From contig WLWY01000001.1 of the NCBI GenBank assembly GCA_012103325.1, positions 868,001 through 932,000 on the forward strand: a DNA stretch of 64,000 bases. Direction: 5' to 3'. A program made the translations under genes and the position numbers. The notes below the pieces were generated by a model. The model did no database searches, was not told the DNA's origin, and saw only the letters and a program-made list of their open reading frames with translations. Shown here in pieces: positions 33,344-41,549 of the stretch (position 1 is the stretch's first letter; every line of letters starts with the position of its first letter). The DNA comes from Alphaproteobacteria bacterium (GTDB lineage: Bacteria > Pseudomonadota > Alphaproteobacteria > UBA8366 > GCA-2717185).

Positions 33344-34213
33344 CTAGAACGGCGTATCGCCGGCAATCGTGATGCGGTGCATGCGACGGCGTTCGTTGTA
33401 ATCCGGCACGGCGTAGTGCTGTACGGAGCGGTTATCCCAGATCGTCAGCGTACCAAGCTCCCAGCGGACGCGGCAGGTAAATTCAGGGCGCACCGAATGG
33501 CTGCGCAGGAAGCCCATCAGCGCCTCGACCTCGGCCGGCTCGAAACCGTGCAAGGTCTGCGCATGACCGCCAATATACAGCGCCTTGCGCCCGGTCTCCG
33601 GATGGGTGCGGAACAGCGGGTGCGCCGACTCGGTCTGCAAATTGCCAGGGTCACGTACCTTCGAGGCCATCTTCGTATTGCCGGCATAGCGTTCCTGACG
33701 CGCCGAGCCACCCGAAGCCTTGAACCGATCGCCGACGCACCAGGTCTTCACGTCCGCCAGCATTTCCTTCATGCCGTCGGACAGCGCGTCATAGGCGTCA
33801 TGCATATTGGCGAAGATCGTATCGCCGCCGGCACGTGGCGCTTCCTTGGCGTGCAGCATCGTCGCCTTGGCCGGCTGCGGGTTGAACATCTGATCGGTAT
33901 GCCAGCTGGCGCCGAAGGTATAGTTGTCGCCAGGCTCCTTGACGATTTCGAGGATTTCCGGATGGTCGTCCATCCCCTGCATGTAGGGATGGAAATGAAT
34001 CTCGCCGAAGCGCAGCGCGAAGGCCAGCTGCTGATCGGGCGTGATATCCTGATCGCGCAGCACGACGACCTGATGGCGAAGCCAGGCATCGTACAGCTCG
34101 CCAAAGACCGCATCATCGAGCTGGGCCAGATCGACACCGCCAATTTCCGCGCCCATCGTGCCCGCGATCGGTTTTACCGTGATATGCTTGTACGCCGTGG
34201 TCGAACCGTCCAT
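33344..34213 (-). CDS. TauD/TfdA family dioxygenase (copy 6)
   Basis: A 289-residue dioxygenase close to copy 3 in layout: GTMGAEIGGVDLAQLDD, LRDQDITPDQQLAFALRFGE, HxD in FGASWHTDQMF, RTHPETGRKALYIGGHAQ, and the distal His in NRSVQHYAVPDYNERRRMHRI. GAAGGAAA upstream of ATG 34213 fixes the start. It is first gene of a two-dioxygenase operon with copy 5, and divergent from the MFS gene at 34325, which may transport a related compound (inference). Confidence 0.92.
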   Translation of the reverse strand: MDGSTTAYKHITVKPIAGTMGAEIGGVDLAQLDDAVFGELYDAWLRHQVVVLRDQDITPDQQLAFALRFGEIHFHPYMQGMDDHPEILEIVKEPGDNYTFGASWHTDQMFNPQPAKATMLHAKEAPRAGGDTIFANMHDAYDALSDGMKEMLADVKTWCVGDRFKASGGSARQERYAGNTKMASKVRDPGNLQTESAHPLFRTHPETGRKALYIGGHAQTLHGFEPAEVEALMGFLRSHSVRPEFTCRVRWELGTLTIWDNRSVQHYAVPDYNERRRMHRITIAGDTPF

Positions 34214-34324
34214 CGCCTGTTTCCTTCGGTGTCGATTGTCCGGACAATTTTAAGGCCTTGGGAGCGTCATCGCAAAGGGGGATAATCCGGCCTCTTGCGC
34301 GAAACCCGCTGAAAGTGCGGCTCG

Positions 34325-35482
34325 ATGAATACCTATCGGTTTCTCATTTGCTTCGCACTCGGCCTTAGCGCCACCGTGGCGGTCGGACTGGCCCGGTTCG
34401 CTTATGCTCTGATCCTTCCGGCAATGCGGGAAAGCTTCGCCTGGAGCTACGTCGAAGCAGGCGCCCTCAACGCGGTTAATGCGGCCGGTTACCTTGTCGG
34501 CGCGTTGGTGGCGTCGCGGATCATCGCCAAATTCGGAACCGTTCCGACTTTCATCGCCGGCACGGCAATTACGTCGCTGACGGTCCTGCTGACCGCGAGC
34601 GCGGACCTATACGCGGCGTTGTTGGTTCTGCGGCTGCTTCCGGGGATTTTCGGCGCAATCGCGTTTATCGCCGGCGGTGTCCTGGCGACGCATGTCGCCT
34701 CGCATCTCGGTCCTCGCGCGTCGCTGGCGATCGGTTTTTTCTATGCCGGGCCGGGCGTTGGAATCGTCATCTCGGGCGCCGTCGTACCGCCGCTGCTGAT
34801 GGGGGCACCCGCTAATTGGCCGCTGGCCTGGATCGGCCTCGGCGCGGCGTCGCTCGTCCTTACCGGCATCGCCGCGCTTGCGGTTCGGTACGCCGGCGAG
34901 CCCGGGGCAGAAACGACGGACAGTGGAACAGATCGGAACGTGTCCCTCACCCCCGCGCTGATCTCCTACACACTCTACGCCGCCGGCTATATCGGCTACA
35001 TGACATTCATCATCGTGTCGGTCCGGGAAAGCGGTGGAACCACCCTGCAGGCAAGCCTCTGGTGGGTGATTCTCGGCATCGCCTCGGTGGTTTCCTTTTT
35101 TCTGTGGCAGCGCGTCCTCGCGGCGGGCAATGGGCGGTCGCTAGGCCTACTGACCGGAGCAACGGGAATCGCGGCGTTGCTGCCCGTAATCGACAACAGC
35201 CCTCTTCTGCTGTTGCTGTCATTCGCGCTTTTCGGGGCGACCTTCCTTGTCGTCGTAGCCGCGACGACGAACCTCGTCCGGCTCGCCCGGGCACCGGACC
35301 GGTGGCCGCAATGGATCGGCTATTTCACGATCGCCTTCGGCCTGGGGCAAACGGTCGGCCCGATTGTCGGCGGGCTGGCGGCGGACATTCTCGACAACAG
35401 CGATGGCGTGTTATGGGTTTCGGCCGCGCTACTGATCGCAGGTGGCTTCGCGGCGCTGCTGCAGCGGAACGTTAAAGCTTGA
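34325..35482 (+). CDS. MFS transporter (YbfB/YjiJ family)
   Basis: A 385-residue major facilitator with about 12 transmembrane helices. The opening FALGLSATVAVGLARFAYALILPAMRE and the following SYVEAGALNAVNAAGYLVGA are the signature of the YbfB/YjiJ group, and LRLLPGIFGAIAFIAGGVLATH and GFFYAGPGVGIVISGAVVPP follow in order. Location is the inner membrane; the substrate is not known. Divergent from the TauD pair (34213), so a role in import of a dioxygenase substrate is possible but unproven. Confidence 0.88.
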   Translation: MNTYRFLICFALGLSATVAVGLARFAYALILPAMRESFAWSYVEAGALNAVNAAGYLVGALVASRIIAKFGTVPTFIAGTAITSLTVLLTASADLYAALLVLRLLPGIFGAIAFIAGGVLATHVASHLGPRASLAIGFFYAGPGVGIVISGAVVPPLLMGAPANWPLAWIGLGAASLVLTGIAALAVRYAGEPGAETTDSGTDRNVSLTPALISYTLYAAGYIGYMTFIIVSVRESGGTTLQASLWWVILGIASVVSFFLWQRVLAAGNGRSLGLLTGATGIAALLPVIDNSPLLLLLSFALFGATFLVVVAATTNLVRLARAPDRWPQWIGYFTIAFGLGQTVGPIVGGLAADILDNSDGVLWVSAALLIAGGFAALLQRNVKA

Positions 35483-35551
35483 AAGTCGAGCGATCATGCA
35501 CATCACCGCTTGACGCGAGGCAGCGCCGCACGTTTTTCGGCTTCTGCTTTT

Positions 35552-35567
35552 TGGTTTCAATCTTGCA
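35552..35567 (+). promoter_or_regulatory. weak sigma-54-like site upstream of carbonic anhydrase
   Basis: TGG-N9-TTGC with the correct 10-base spacing between GG and GC (TGGTTTCAATCTTGCA). The -12 box is good; the -24 box lacks the usual CAC. It lies about 145 bases before the carbonic anhydrase ATG. Confidence 0.25.
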
Positions 35568-35711
35568 CTAACAAGTACCTCGACCGTAGCGAAAGCAGTA
35601 TAAATGTCTCCTGAGACCGGTGGTCCCGGACTTAATCAAAATTCAAGAACTGCCCCTAAACATGTCGGTGTCGGCCGCGACGCCGGTTCATTCAGCACCC
35701 GGAGAGGCCAA

Positions 35712-36458
35712 ATGAACAAAACTCTTCTATTGAGCGCCGCGATGGTAGCACTGGCCGGATGCGGCACGGCGACGCACGCCGCCGGTAAGGCAAAATGGTC
35801 CTATTCCGGCGATGCCGGGCCTGAGCACTGGGGCAGCCTCCACGCGTCGTATACCGCCTGCTCCGCCGGCAAGAACCAATCGCCTATCAATCTGACCCGT
35901 TTCGTCGACAGCGCATTGAAGCCGATCGGATTTTCATACAAGTCGGGTGGCCGGGAAATCCTGAATAACGGCCATACGATCCAGGTGAACTACGCCCCCG
36001 GCAGCAAGATCAGAGTCGACGGCAAATCGTTCGAATTGAAACAATTTCATTTCCATGCGCCGAGCGAAAACACCATCGAAGGACATTCCTATCCGCTCGA
36101 AGGGCATTTCGTCCATGCCGACGCGAAAGGCAACCTCGCCGTCGTCGCGGTGATGTACAAAGTCGAATCACCCCTCGCGGAGCTGGATAAGGCCTGGCGG
36201 CACATGCCCGGGCGTGCCGGCGAGAAGAAGACACTTCCGATACCGGTTCACGCCGATGCGCTGATGCCAAAGCGGCGCGGTTACTACCGGTTCAACGGGT
36301 CGCTTACCACACCGCCCTGCACCGAGGGCGTGCGTTGGCTGGTCCTGAACACCTACAAGGAAATTTCCGCCGCGCAGGTGAAGGCCTTTACCAAGGTTAT
36401 GCATCACCCGAACAACCGGCCGCTGCAGCCCCTGAATGCCCGGACCGTCCTGGAATAG
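35712..36458 (+). CDS. alpha-class carbonic anhydrase, exported
   Basis: 248 residues. A signal peptide with a possible lipobox (VALAGC) is followed by a complete alpha-carbonic anhydrase domain: WSYSGDAGPEHWG, NQSPINL, LKQFHFHAPSEN (two zinc His), YPLEGHFVHAD (third zinc His) and YYRFNGSLTTPPCTEGVRW. It catalyses CO2/bicarbonate interconversion in the periplasm. GGAGAGG before ATG 35712 fixes the start; the frame extends to 35604 without a ribosome site. Downstream beta-helix gene starts 52 bases later. Confidence 0.93.
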   Translation: MNKTLLLSAAMVALAGCGTATHAAGKAKWSYSGDAGPEHWGSLHASYTACSAGKNQSPINLTRFVDSALKPIGFSYKSGGREILNNGHTIQVNYAPGSKIRVDGKSFELKQFHFHAPSENTIEGHSYPLEGHFVHADAKGNLAVVAVMYKVESPLAELDKAWRHMPGRAGEKKTLPIPVHADALMPKRRGYYRFNGSLTTPPCTEGVRWLVLNTYKEISAAQVKAFTKVMHHPNNRPLQPLNARTVLE

Positions 36459-36510
36459 GCACAGCAAGGCGGCATTCGCTTTAGGAGCCCATATCGCGTA
36501 AGGCTACCTT

Positions 36511-37740
36511 ATGCGTTTGCTCCGCCTAGTTGCGTTATTGTTGCTTTGGAGCGCCCCGTTGGCAGATGCTGCGGCCAGGACGGTAACGTTACCGCCGCCC
36601 GCCGATTGTGGACCAACAGACGGGATTGAGGCTGCGGCGCGCGCACTGCAGCCGGGGGACGAACTGATCCTCGGCCCAGGCGCTTTCTGCCAGACAGGCC
36701 GCCGCCTGATCGCCGTATCCGGCACCGCGGAGAAGCCGATCCTCATTCGCGGGTCAGGCGTAGGCCGAACAGTCCTCACGCGGCCCGGCAAACCAACCGA
36801 ACGGCATGCTTTTGACGGCACGGAATTTCGCGGCGCGCATTTGATCATCCGCGGCATCCATTTCCGCGGCGGCAAGCGCGGCCTCGTCTTTCACGGCGGC
36901 GCGCATCACGTCACGCTGGAAGACTCGGAGGTTTCGCACACCGCGAACAACGGCGTCACACTCAATAACGGCGATACGCGCCATTTCGTCATCCGCCGCA
37001 ACCATATCCATCACACCGGCAACCTCGACCGTGCGTTGGGCCGAACCGAGGGCGAAGGCCTTTATATCGGCTGCAACGACGCCAAATGCATTGCCCATGA
37101 CCATGTGATCGAGGACAACCGCATCCATCATTTAAAGGCAAACGGTCGCGGCGGGAACGACGGGATCGAGATCAAATACGGGTCGTACGGCAACACCGTC
37201 CGGAACAACGTCATCCACACCATCGCGCCCGCTTTCGGCAATACGAAGTATCCCTGCATCTTCGCCTACGGGACGCTGGACCGGCATCAGGACCGCCCGA
37301 ACATCATCGAAGGCAACCGGATGTGGGGATGCGGCGAGGCGATCCAAATCGTGTCCGACGCCGTCGTACGCAACAACACCATCCTCGACTCACAGCGCGG
37401 ACTGGCGACCTACTACCACAAGCAGGTTCCCGTGCAGCGCAATCTGCGCATCGAGAAGAACACATTCTTCGGCACGCGCGTCGATCTGCAGTTCGGGCGG
37501 CAGAGCAGGAAGCCGGGCAGAGTATGGAAACCGCCGCCGCAAAATATCGTCTTCGCGGACAACGTGATCCATGGCAAAGGATTGAAACCGCTCGTCACGG
37601 TCGATTTGCCCAAAGGCGGCGGCATAACCATCGTCGACAACGCGATCGACGATCCGTCGCCGGCCGGTTTGGTGATAAAAGCCGATCCGGACGGTGCCAT
37701 CGATGCAAAGGCGTTTGTCGAGGCGGGGCTACCGAACTGA
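36511..37740 (+). CDS. secreted right-handed parallel beta-helix protein
   Basis: 409 residues. Signal peptide MRLLRLVALLLLWSAPLADA, then many short N-x-I and H-V repeats (LIIRGIHFRGG, VTLEDSEVSHTANNGVTLNN, FVIRRNHIHHTGN, HVIEDNRIHHL, NTVRNNVIHTI, NIIEGNRMWG, LRIEKNTFFG). This is the pectate-lyase-like/NosD-type beta-helix. It probably binds or cleaves a polysaccharide outside the cytoplasm; no catalytic set is clear. It may be co-transcribed with the carbonic anhydrase. Confidence 0.82.
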   Translation: MRLLRLVALLLLWSAPLADAAARTVTLPPPADCGPTDGIEAAARALQPGDELILGPGAFCQTGRRLIAVSGTAEKPILIRGSGVGRTVLTRPGKPTERHAFDGTEFRGAHLIIRGIHFRGGKRGLVFHGGAHHVTLEDSEVSHTANNGVTLNNGDTRHFVIRRNHIHHTGNLDRALGRTEGEGLYIGCNDAKCIAHDHVIEDNRIHHLKANGRGGNDGIEIKYGSYGNTVRNNVIHTIAPAFGNTKYPCIFAYGTLDRHQDRPNIIEGNRMWGCGEAIQIVSDAVVRNNTILDSQRGLATYYHKQVPVQRNLRIEKNTFFGTRVDLQFGRQSRKPGRVWKPPPQNIVFADNVIHGKGLKPLVTVDLPKGGGITIVDNAIDDPSPAGLVIKADPDGAIDAKAFVEAGLPN

Positions 37741-37969
37741 TCCTGACTCGCCGCCAGAGCCAGATCCGCCTGAAACGTCGGAATCCTTTACACTATTCTG
37801 TTACCGGGGAAATTCATCGTATCCCTTTGGAATCACGTTAAAAATACCATGAATCCTGCCGTGCTTTCTGGTTTCTCCACAATCCAGGTGTCGGTATTTC
37901 TTACGAATTCGCGCGTTCTCTCGATGGAGAAAATCGGTAACTTATTGATATCAATTCAAAAAAGATAAT

Positions 37970-37985
37970 TGGCATAGAAATTGCT
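37970..37985 (+). promoter_or_regulatory. sigma-54 (RpoN) promoter of the mini PEP-CTERM gene
   Basis: TGGCATAGAAATTGCT matches the -24/-12 consensus, with TGGCA at -24, TTGCT at -12 and exactly 10 bases between GG (37971-37972) and GC (37983-37984). Transcription would begin near 37996, 29 bases before the ATG at 38025. Confidence 0.7.
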
Positions 37986-38024
37986 GCGTTTTACGCAGTG
38001 CTGCTCTTGCAGAGGGAGTGTATT

Positions 38025-38186
38025 ATGAAGAAAGTTATTGCAAGCATTGCTGGCATGGTTCTGTTCTCCGCGCCGGCATTTGCAACAACCATCGCCGTCC
38101 CGGTGCCGGAACCGTCGACGTTGGGACTTCTCGCCATTGGCGTGGCCGGAGTCGTGATTGCGACCCGGCTTCGGAACCGGAAATAA
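38025..38186 (+). CDS. 53-residue minimal PEP-CTERM protein (signal peptide plus sorting signal only)
   Basis: MKKVIASIAGMVLFSAPAFA is a classic Sec signal peptide. It is followed directly by TTIAVPVPEPSTLGLLAIG and VAGVVIATRLRNRK, a full PEP-CTERM motif (VPEP, hydrophobic helix, basic tail). Only about ten residues lie between the predicted signal cleavage and the sorting signal. AGAGGGAG 8 bases upstream of ATG 38025 is a good ribosome site, and a sigma-54-type promoter sits at 37970. Either a cleaved short peptide is the product or the gene is a relic; the intact signals favour a real gene. Confidence 0.75.
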   Translation: MKKVIASIAGMVLFSAPAFATTIAVPVPEPSTLGLLAIGVAGVVIATRLRNRK

Positions 38187-38221
38187 CGAATCGCACTTGC
38201 TAAGTTTTAGCGGGGAGTCGA

Positions 38222-38247
38222 CAAACGCGGACGATGTTCCGCGTTTG
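38222..38247 (+). terminator. strong hairpin after the mini PEP-CTERM gene
   Basis: CAAACGCGGA (38222-38231) pairs perfectly with TCCGCGTTTG (38238-38247), loop CGATGT. No T-run follows, so termination efficiency is uncertain. It separates the mini-gene from the hydroxylase at 38278. Confidence 0.5.
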
Positions 38248-38277
38248 GCTGCTCCCTGGCTGCCGCGGTAGGCTGAG

Positions 38278-39117
38278 GTGGAAACATTTCTGCTCGAAAA
38301 CGATCGTGAGATCTACACGGTCGCCTTCTTTGGAACGATTGCCATCGTTGCGTTTTGGGAAGGTGTATTGCCGCGCCGTCAATCGACGCAGCCGCTAAGA
38401 ACGCGGTGGTTCAGCAATAGCGCCATTGCGCTCGCCAATTTGGGGGCGATTTCGCTCGTTTTTCCGATCGCAGCGTTGGCGTTTTCAATAATAATTGCGG
38501 AACATGGCATAGGCCTGTTCCAGATGCTCGACGTGCCGACTTGGCTGGCTATTCTCCTCGGGATCCTGTCGATCGATTGTGGGCGATGGCTCCATCACTA
38601 CCTGATGCATCGGGTGCCGTTCCTGTGGCGCCTGCACCGGGTGCATCACGCCGATCACGACTACGATTTTACAGTTGGCCTCCGCTTTCACCCCTTTGAG
38701 GGATTGTTCACGACCGGCTTTGTTTTTCCGATAATCCTGCTGCTCGGTCCGCCGCCCGTCGCCGTTCTCGTTGCGGAGTTTTTAGTCGGTGTCTCGGGCA
38801 TAATCGTCCATGCGAATGGCCGGATAGCGTACTGGCTGGATCGCTATGTCCGTCTGATTTTCGTAACCCCGGACATGCATCGCGTGCATCATTCGATCGT
38901 CCGGGGAGAGCACGACAGCAACTATGCAGCGGTGTTCTCGTTCTGGGACCGGCTGTTCGGCACCTACGTCGCCGCCCCGGCCGCCGGTCACACCGGCATG
39001 ACGATAGGTCTTCCGGAGTTACGCGATTCGCGATGCCTGAAATTGGGCTGGATGCTGCTATCGCCCTTTCAGCCAATGCCGAAAAGCTTGCCGAAAGACC
39101 CTATCAAGCCCAACTGA
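38278..39117 (+). CDS. fatty acid hydroxylase / sterol desaturase family membrane protein
   Basis: 279 residues with transmembrane helices and the eight-histidine di-iron motifs of the family: HHYLMH, HRVHHADHDYD, and later DMHRVHHS, with FWDRLFGTYV near the C-terminus. It is an integral membrane di-iron oxygenase acting on a lipid or sterol-like substrate. The only early start is GTG 38278, preceded by a weak GGTAGG. The TAG-free frame and full motif set argue for an intact enzyme. Downstream CoA-transferase converges on it with a 17-base gap. Confidence 0.88.
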   Translation: METFLLENDREIYTVAFFGTIAIVAFWEGVLPRRQSTQPLRTRWFSNSAIALANLGAISLVFPIAALAFSIIIAEHGIGLFQMLDVPTWLAILLGILSIDCGRWLHHYLMHRVPFLWRLHRVHHADHDYDFTVGLRFHPFEGLFTTGFVFPIILLLGPPPVAVLVAEFLVGVSGIIVHANGRIAYWLDRYVRLIFVTPDMHRVHHSIVRGEHDSNYAAVFSFWDRLFGTYVAAPAAGHTGMTIGLPELRDSRCLKLGWMLLSPFQPMPKSLPKDPIKPN

Positions 39118-39134
39118 GACGTCGCCAGGATTCC

Positions 39135-40334
39135 TCACTCCGCCGCTTCGGCCTGATCCACGACGGCGACGGCGCCCTGATCGCGCAGTCCGTCGACCTC
39201 GCCGTCGCTGTAGCCGAGTCCCGTTAAAACCTCGCGGCTGTGCTCGCCGAGATGCGGGACGTGGGCGCGGGCCTCGCCGGGGCGTAACGGGGCATGACCG
39301 GGCAGGCTCGGAATCGGAATGCGGCCGATGCCGCTTTGCTCGATCCACGATAACGCACCGACTTCCTGGACATGGGGATCCTTGAAATAGTCGCCGTAAT
39401 CGTTAACCGGACCGTTCAGCACGTCCGCTTCATTCAAGGCGGTGTTCAGTGCGACGACGGTGTAGTCCTTGACCACCTCACGCAGCATCGGCATCAGCTC
39501 CGCCTCGTTTTCGAAACGCGCGGCCACCGTTGCGAAGCGCGCATCGGCGGCCCAATCATCCTTGCCAATAAACTTGCACAGCGCGGCAAAATGGGCGTCG
39601 CGGCGGCCATTGATATTGATGAAGCCGTCTTTCGCCTTGAAGGTGCCGACCGGCACGCCGGGCGACTGCACTTCGGCGCCTTCGAGCTCGAATTCGATCA
39701 TCTTCGCCGCCTGGAAAGCGCCAACGGACTCCATGAGGCTCGTCGTGATGTGCTTGCCTTTGCCCTGCATGGCACGGCGGTAGATCGCCGGCGCGACCGC
39801 CTGGAAGGCATACAGGCCAGTGGACACATCGATGGCTAGCATGCCGACGCGCATCGGCATGCCGTTCGATTCCCTGTTTACCGACATCAGACCGGAGAAG
39901 GCCTGCATGACGGAATCGGTCGCTGGAAGCTTGGCCTTCGGGCCGGTCTGCCCGAACCCGGTGATCGACAGATAGACGACGGAAGGGTTGTCTTGCGTGA
40001 CCGAGGGGTAGTCGAGCCCGAACTTCTTCAGTACACCCGGCCGATAGTTCTCCAGGATCACGTCGGCTTCCTTCGCCAGGCGCTTGGCGATGGCGAGGCC
40101 TTCCGGATCCTTCAAATTGAGCGCCAAACTGCGCTTGCCGCGGTTGAAGGCGACACCGTAGGCGCAATTGTCACCGTGCTCCTTACCGATCCGACGGCCC
40201 CAATCGCCGTCTAGCGGCTCTAGCTTCACAACGTCGGCGCCGTGTTGCGCCAACAGCATGCCGCAATGCGGCCCCGCCACGCCTTGCGAGAAGTCGAGTA
40301 CCTTCAGCCCGCTAAACGCCAGATCGTCATCCAT
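39135..40334 (-). CDS. CaiB/BaiF family III CoA-transferase
   Basis: 399 residues, typical for the family. FSGLKVLDFSQGVAGPHCGMLLAQHGADVVKLEP is the N-terminal half-fold, RGKRSLALNLKDPEG and VILENYRPGVLKKFGLDY are family landmarks, and MLAIDVSTGLYAFQAV carries the catalytic Asp. It transfers CoA between organic acids. The start is set at ATG 40334, because GGAG sits 9 bases upstream; ATG 40343 directly abuts that site. It is last of the run ICL/PEP-mutase-like then CoA transferase, with 27 bases between them. Confidence 0.9.
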   Translation of the reverse strand: MDDDLAFSGLKVLDFSQGVAGPHCGMLLAQHGADVVKLEPLDGDWGRRIGKEHGDNCAYGVAFNRGKRSLALNLKDPEGLAIAKRLAKEADVILENYRPGVLKKFGLDYPSVTQDNPSVVYLSITGFGQTGPKAKLPATDSVMQAFSGLMSVNRESNGMPMRVGMLAIDVSTGLYAFQAVAPAIYRRAMQGKGKHITTSLMESVGAFQAAKMIEFELEGAEVQSPGVPVGTFKAKDGFININGRRDAHFAALCKFIGKDDWAADARFATVAARFENEAELMPMLREVVKDYTVVALNTALNEADVLNGPVNDYGDYFKDPHVQEVGALSWIEQSGIGRIPIPSLPGHAPLRPGEARAHVPHLGEHSREVLTGLGYSDGEVDGLRDQGAVAVVDQAEAAE

Positions 40335-40361
40335 TTCCGTCATCTCCGTTTCGTCGTGCCG

Positions 40362-41300
40362 CTACTCGGCTGCCTTGGGCTGATGGCCGACGGAGTCGGC
40401 GTATTTGGCAAGCGCGTCTTCACCGAGAAACTCGCGTTCCCATTCCATGACCTGATCGAAGCCGGCGAAGGTGTGAAAATCGCCGATCGGGTGGTTCTGG
40501 AACTGTTCATTGAACCGTTTCTCCGCGTCCGGGCCATCTGCCTTCATTTCCATCGCCATGTCGTAGACCGTCTGCATCGTCGCGCGCAGGGTGGCGCCCG
40601 GCGCAATGGTGACCGCGATGCCAAGCTCCTGCAATTCGTCCTGAGAGAAACGCGGCGAGATGCCGGTCTGATTGTAGAGGATCGGCCCCTTGACCTCGGC
40701 GCAGATCCGCTTGACCTCTCCTACATCCGTCGGCCCTTCGACGAACGCCATGTCGGCGCCCGACTCGAGATAGGCGTTCGCCCGCATGATCGCGTCGTCC
40801 AGAGTTCCGCCATGGGCGCCGCGCGCATCCGTCCGCGCGATAAGCACGAAATCCTCGTCGATCTCCTTGCGCGCATAATCGGCGGCACGGTACTTGCCGC
40901 AGGCCTCTTCGACCGGGATCACCATCCGCCCCGCGACATGGCCGCAGCGCTTGGGAATGATCTGATCCTCGATATGGATCGCCGCCACGCCGGTCTGAAT
41001 ATATTCCCGCACCGTTCGGATGACGTTGATCGCGTTGCCATAACCATTGTCGGAATCGGCAATCACCGGGGAACTCGTCACATTGGCGATATTGCGGGCA
41101 TTGAGGTGCATCTCGGTCATCGTCGCCAGACCGGCATCGGGCATGCCGAGCAACGACAGCGATGTGCCATAGCCGGTCATATAGATCGCCGGGAACCCAA
41201 CCTGATCGAGGATCTTCGCGCTCAGCGCGTTGTAGCAGCCGGGCACGAAGAGGGATTTTCCCTCTTTCAGTAACTGGCGCAGCTTCGTCGTTTTTTTCAT
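40362..41300 (-). CDS. isocitrate lyase / PEP mutase superfamily enzyme
   Basis: A 312-residue TIM barrel. VPGCYNALSAKILDQVGFPAIYMTGYG, DSDNGYG (Mg-binding Asp), HIEDQIIPKRCGHVAG (isocitrate-lyase signature K-R-C-G-H with the catalytic Cys), LIARTDARGAHG and FVEGPTD. This is the C-C or P-C bond lyase group that includes 2-methylisocitrate lyase, dimethylmalate lyase and oxaloacetate decarboxylase. The exact reaction cannot be named. Operon with the CoA transferase suggests it cleaves or makes a dicarboxylic intermediate. Confidence 0.88.
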   Translation of the reverse strand: MKKTTKLRQLLKEGKSLFVPGCYNALSAKILDQVGFPAIYMTGYGTSLSLLGMPDAGLATMTEMHLNARNIANVTSSPVIADSDNGYGNAINVIRTVREYIQTGVAAIHIEDQIIPKRCGHVAGRMVIPVEEACGKYRAADYARKEIDEDFVLIARTDARGAHGGTLDDAIMRANAYLESGADMAFVEGPTDVGEVKRICAEVKGPILYNQTGISPRFSQDELQELGIAVTIAPGATLRATMQTVYDMAMEMKADGPDAEKRFNEQFQNHPIGDFHTFAGFDQVMEWEREFLGEDALAKYADSVGHQPKAAE

Positions 41301-41394
41301 CTCGTTTCCTCCATCAAAACGCGGGGTGGCGGTGGCGCAAGCTCACGGTATTGATTGCAATGATGCGCATCGCAAGATGGCCGCGCAAGCCCAC

Positions 41395-41525
41395 CCCCCA
41401 TCCTAACCCTGAAATGCCTGTGATGGACATTTCAGCCCACAAGGGGGGGGAAGGGACTAACGAAGCAGATGCAAGTTAGCTCTTCCCCTCCCCTTTGATG
41501 GGGGAGGGCTAGGGTGGGGGTGCAC
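41395..41525. repeat. C-rich dispersed repeat, complete copy with inserted hairpin
   Basis: Left half CACCCCCCATCCTAACCC, then a small hairpin (TGAAATG / CATTTCA), CCCACAAGGGGGG and right half CCTCCCCTTTGATGGGGG followed by AGGGCTAGGGTGGGGG. It is the same repeat family as at 4505-4587 and 5746-5775. No gene lies in the 249 bases between the thiolase and the ICL-like gene. Confidence 0.7.
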
Positions 41526-41549
41526 GCAAAGCGTGGCTAATTTAAAAAT

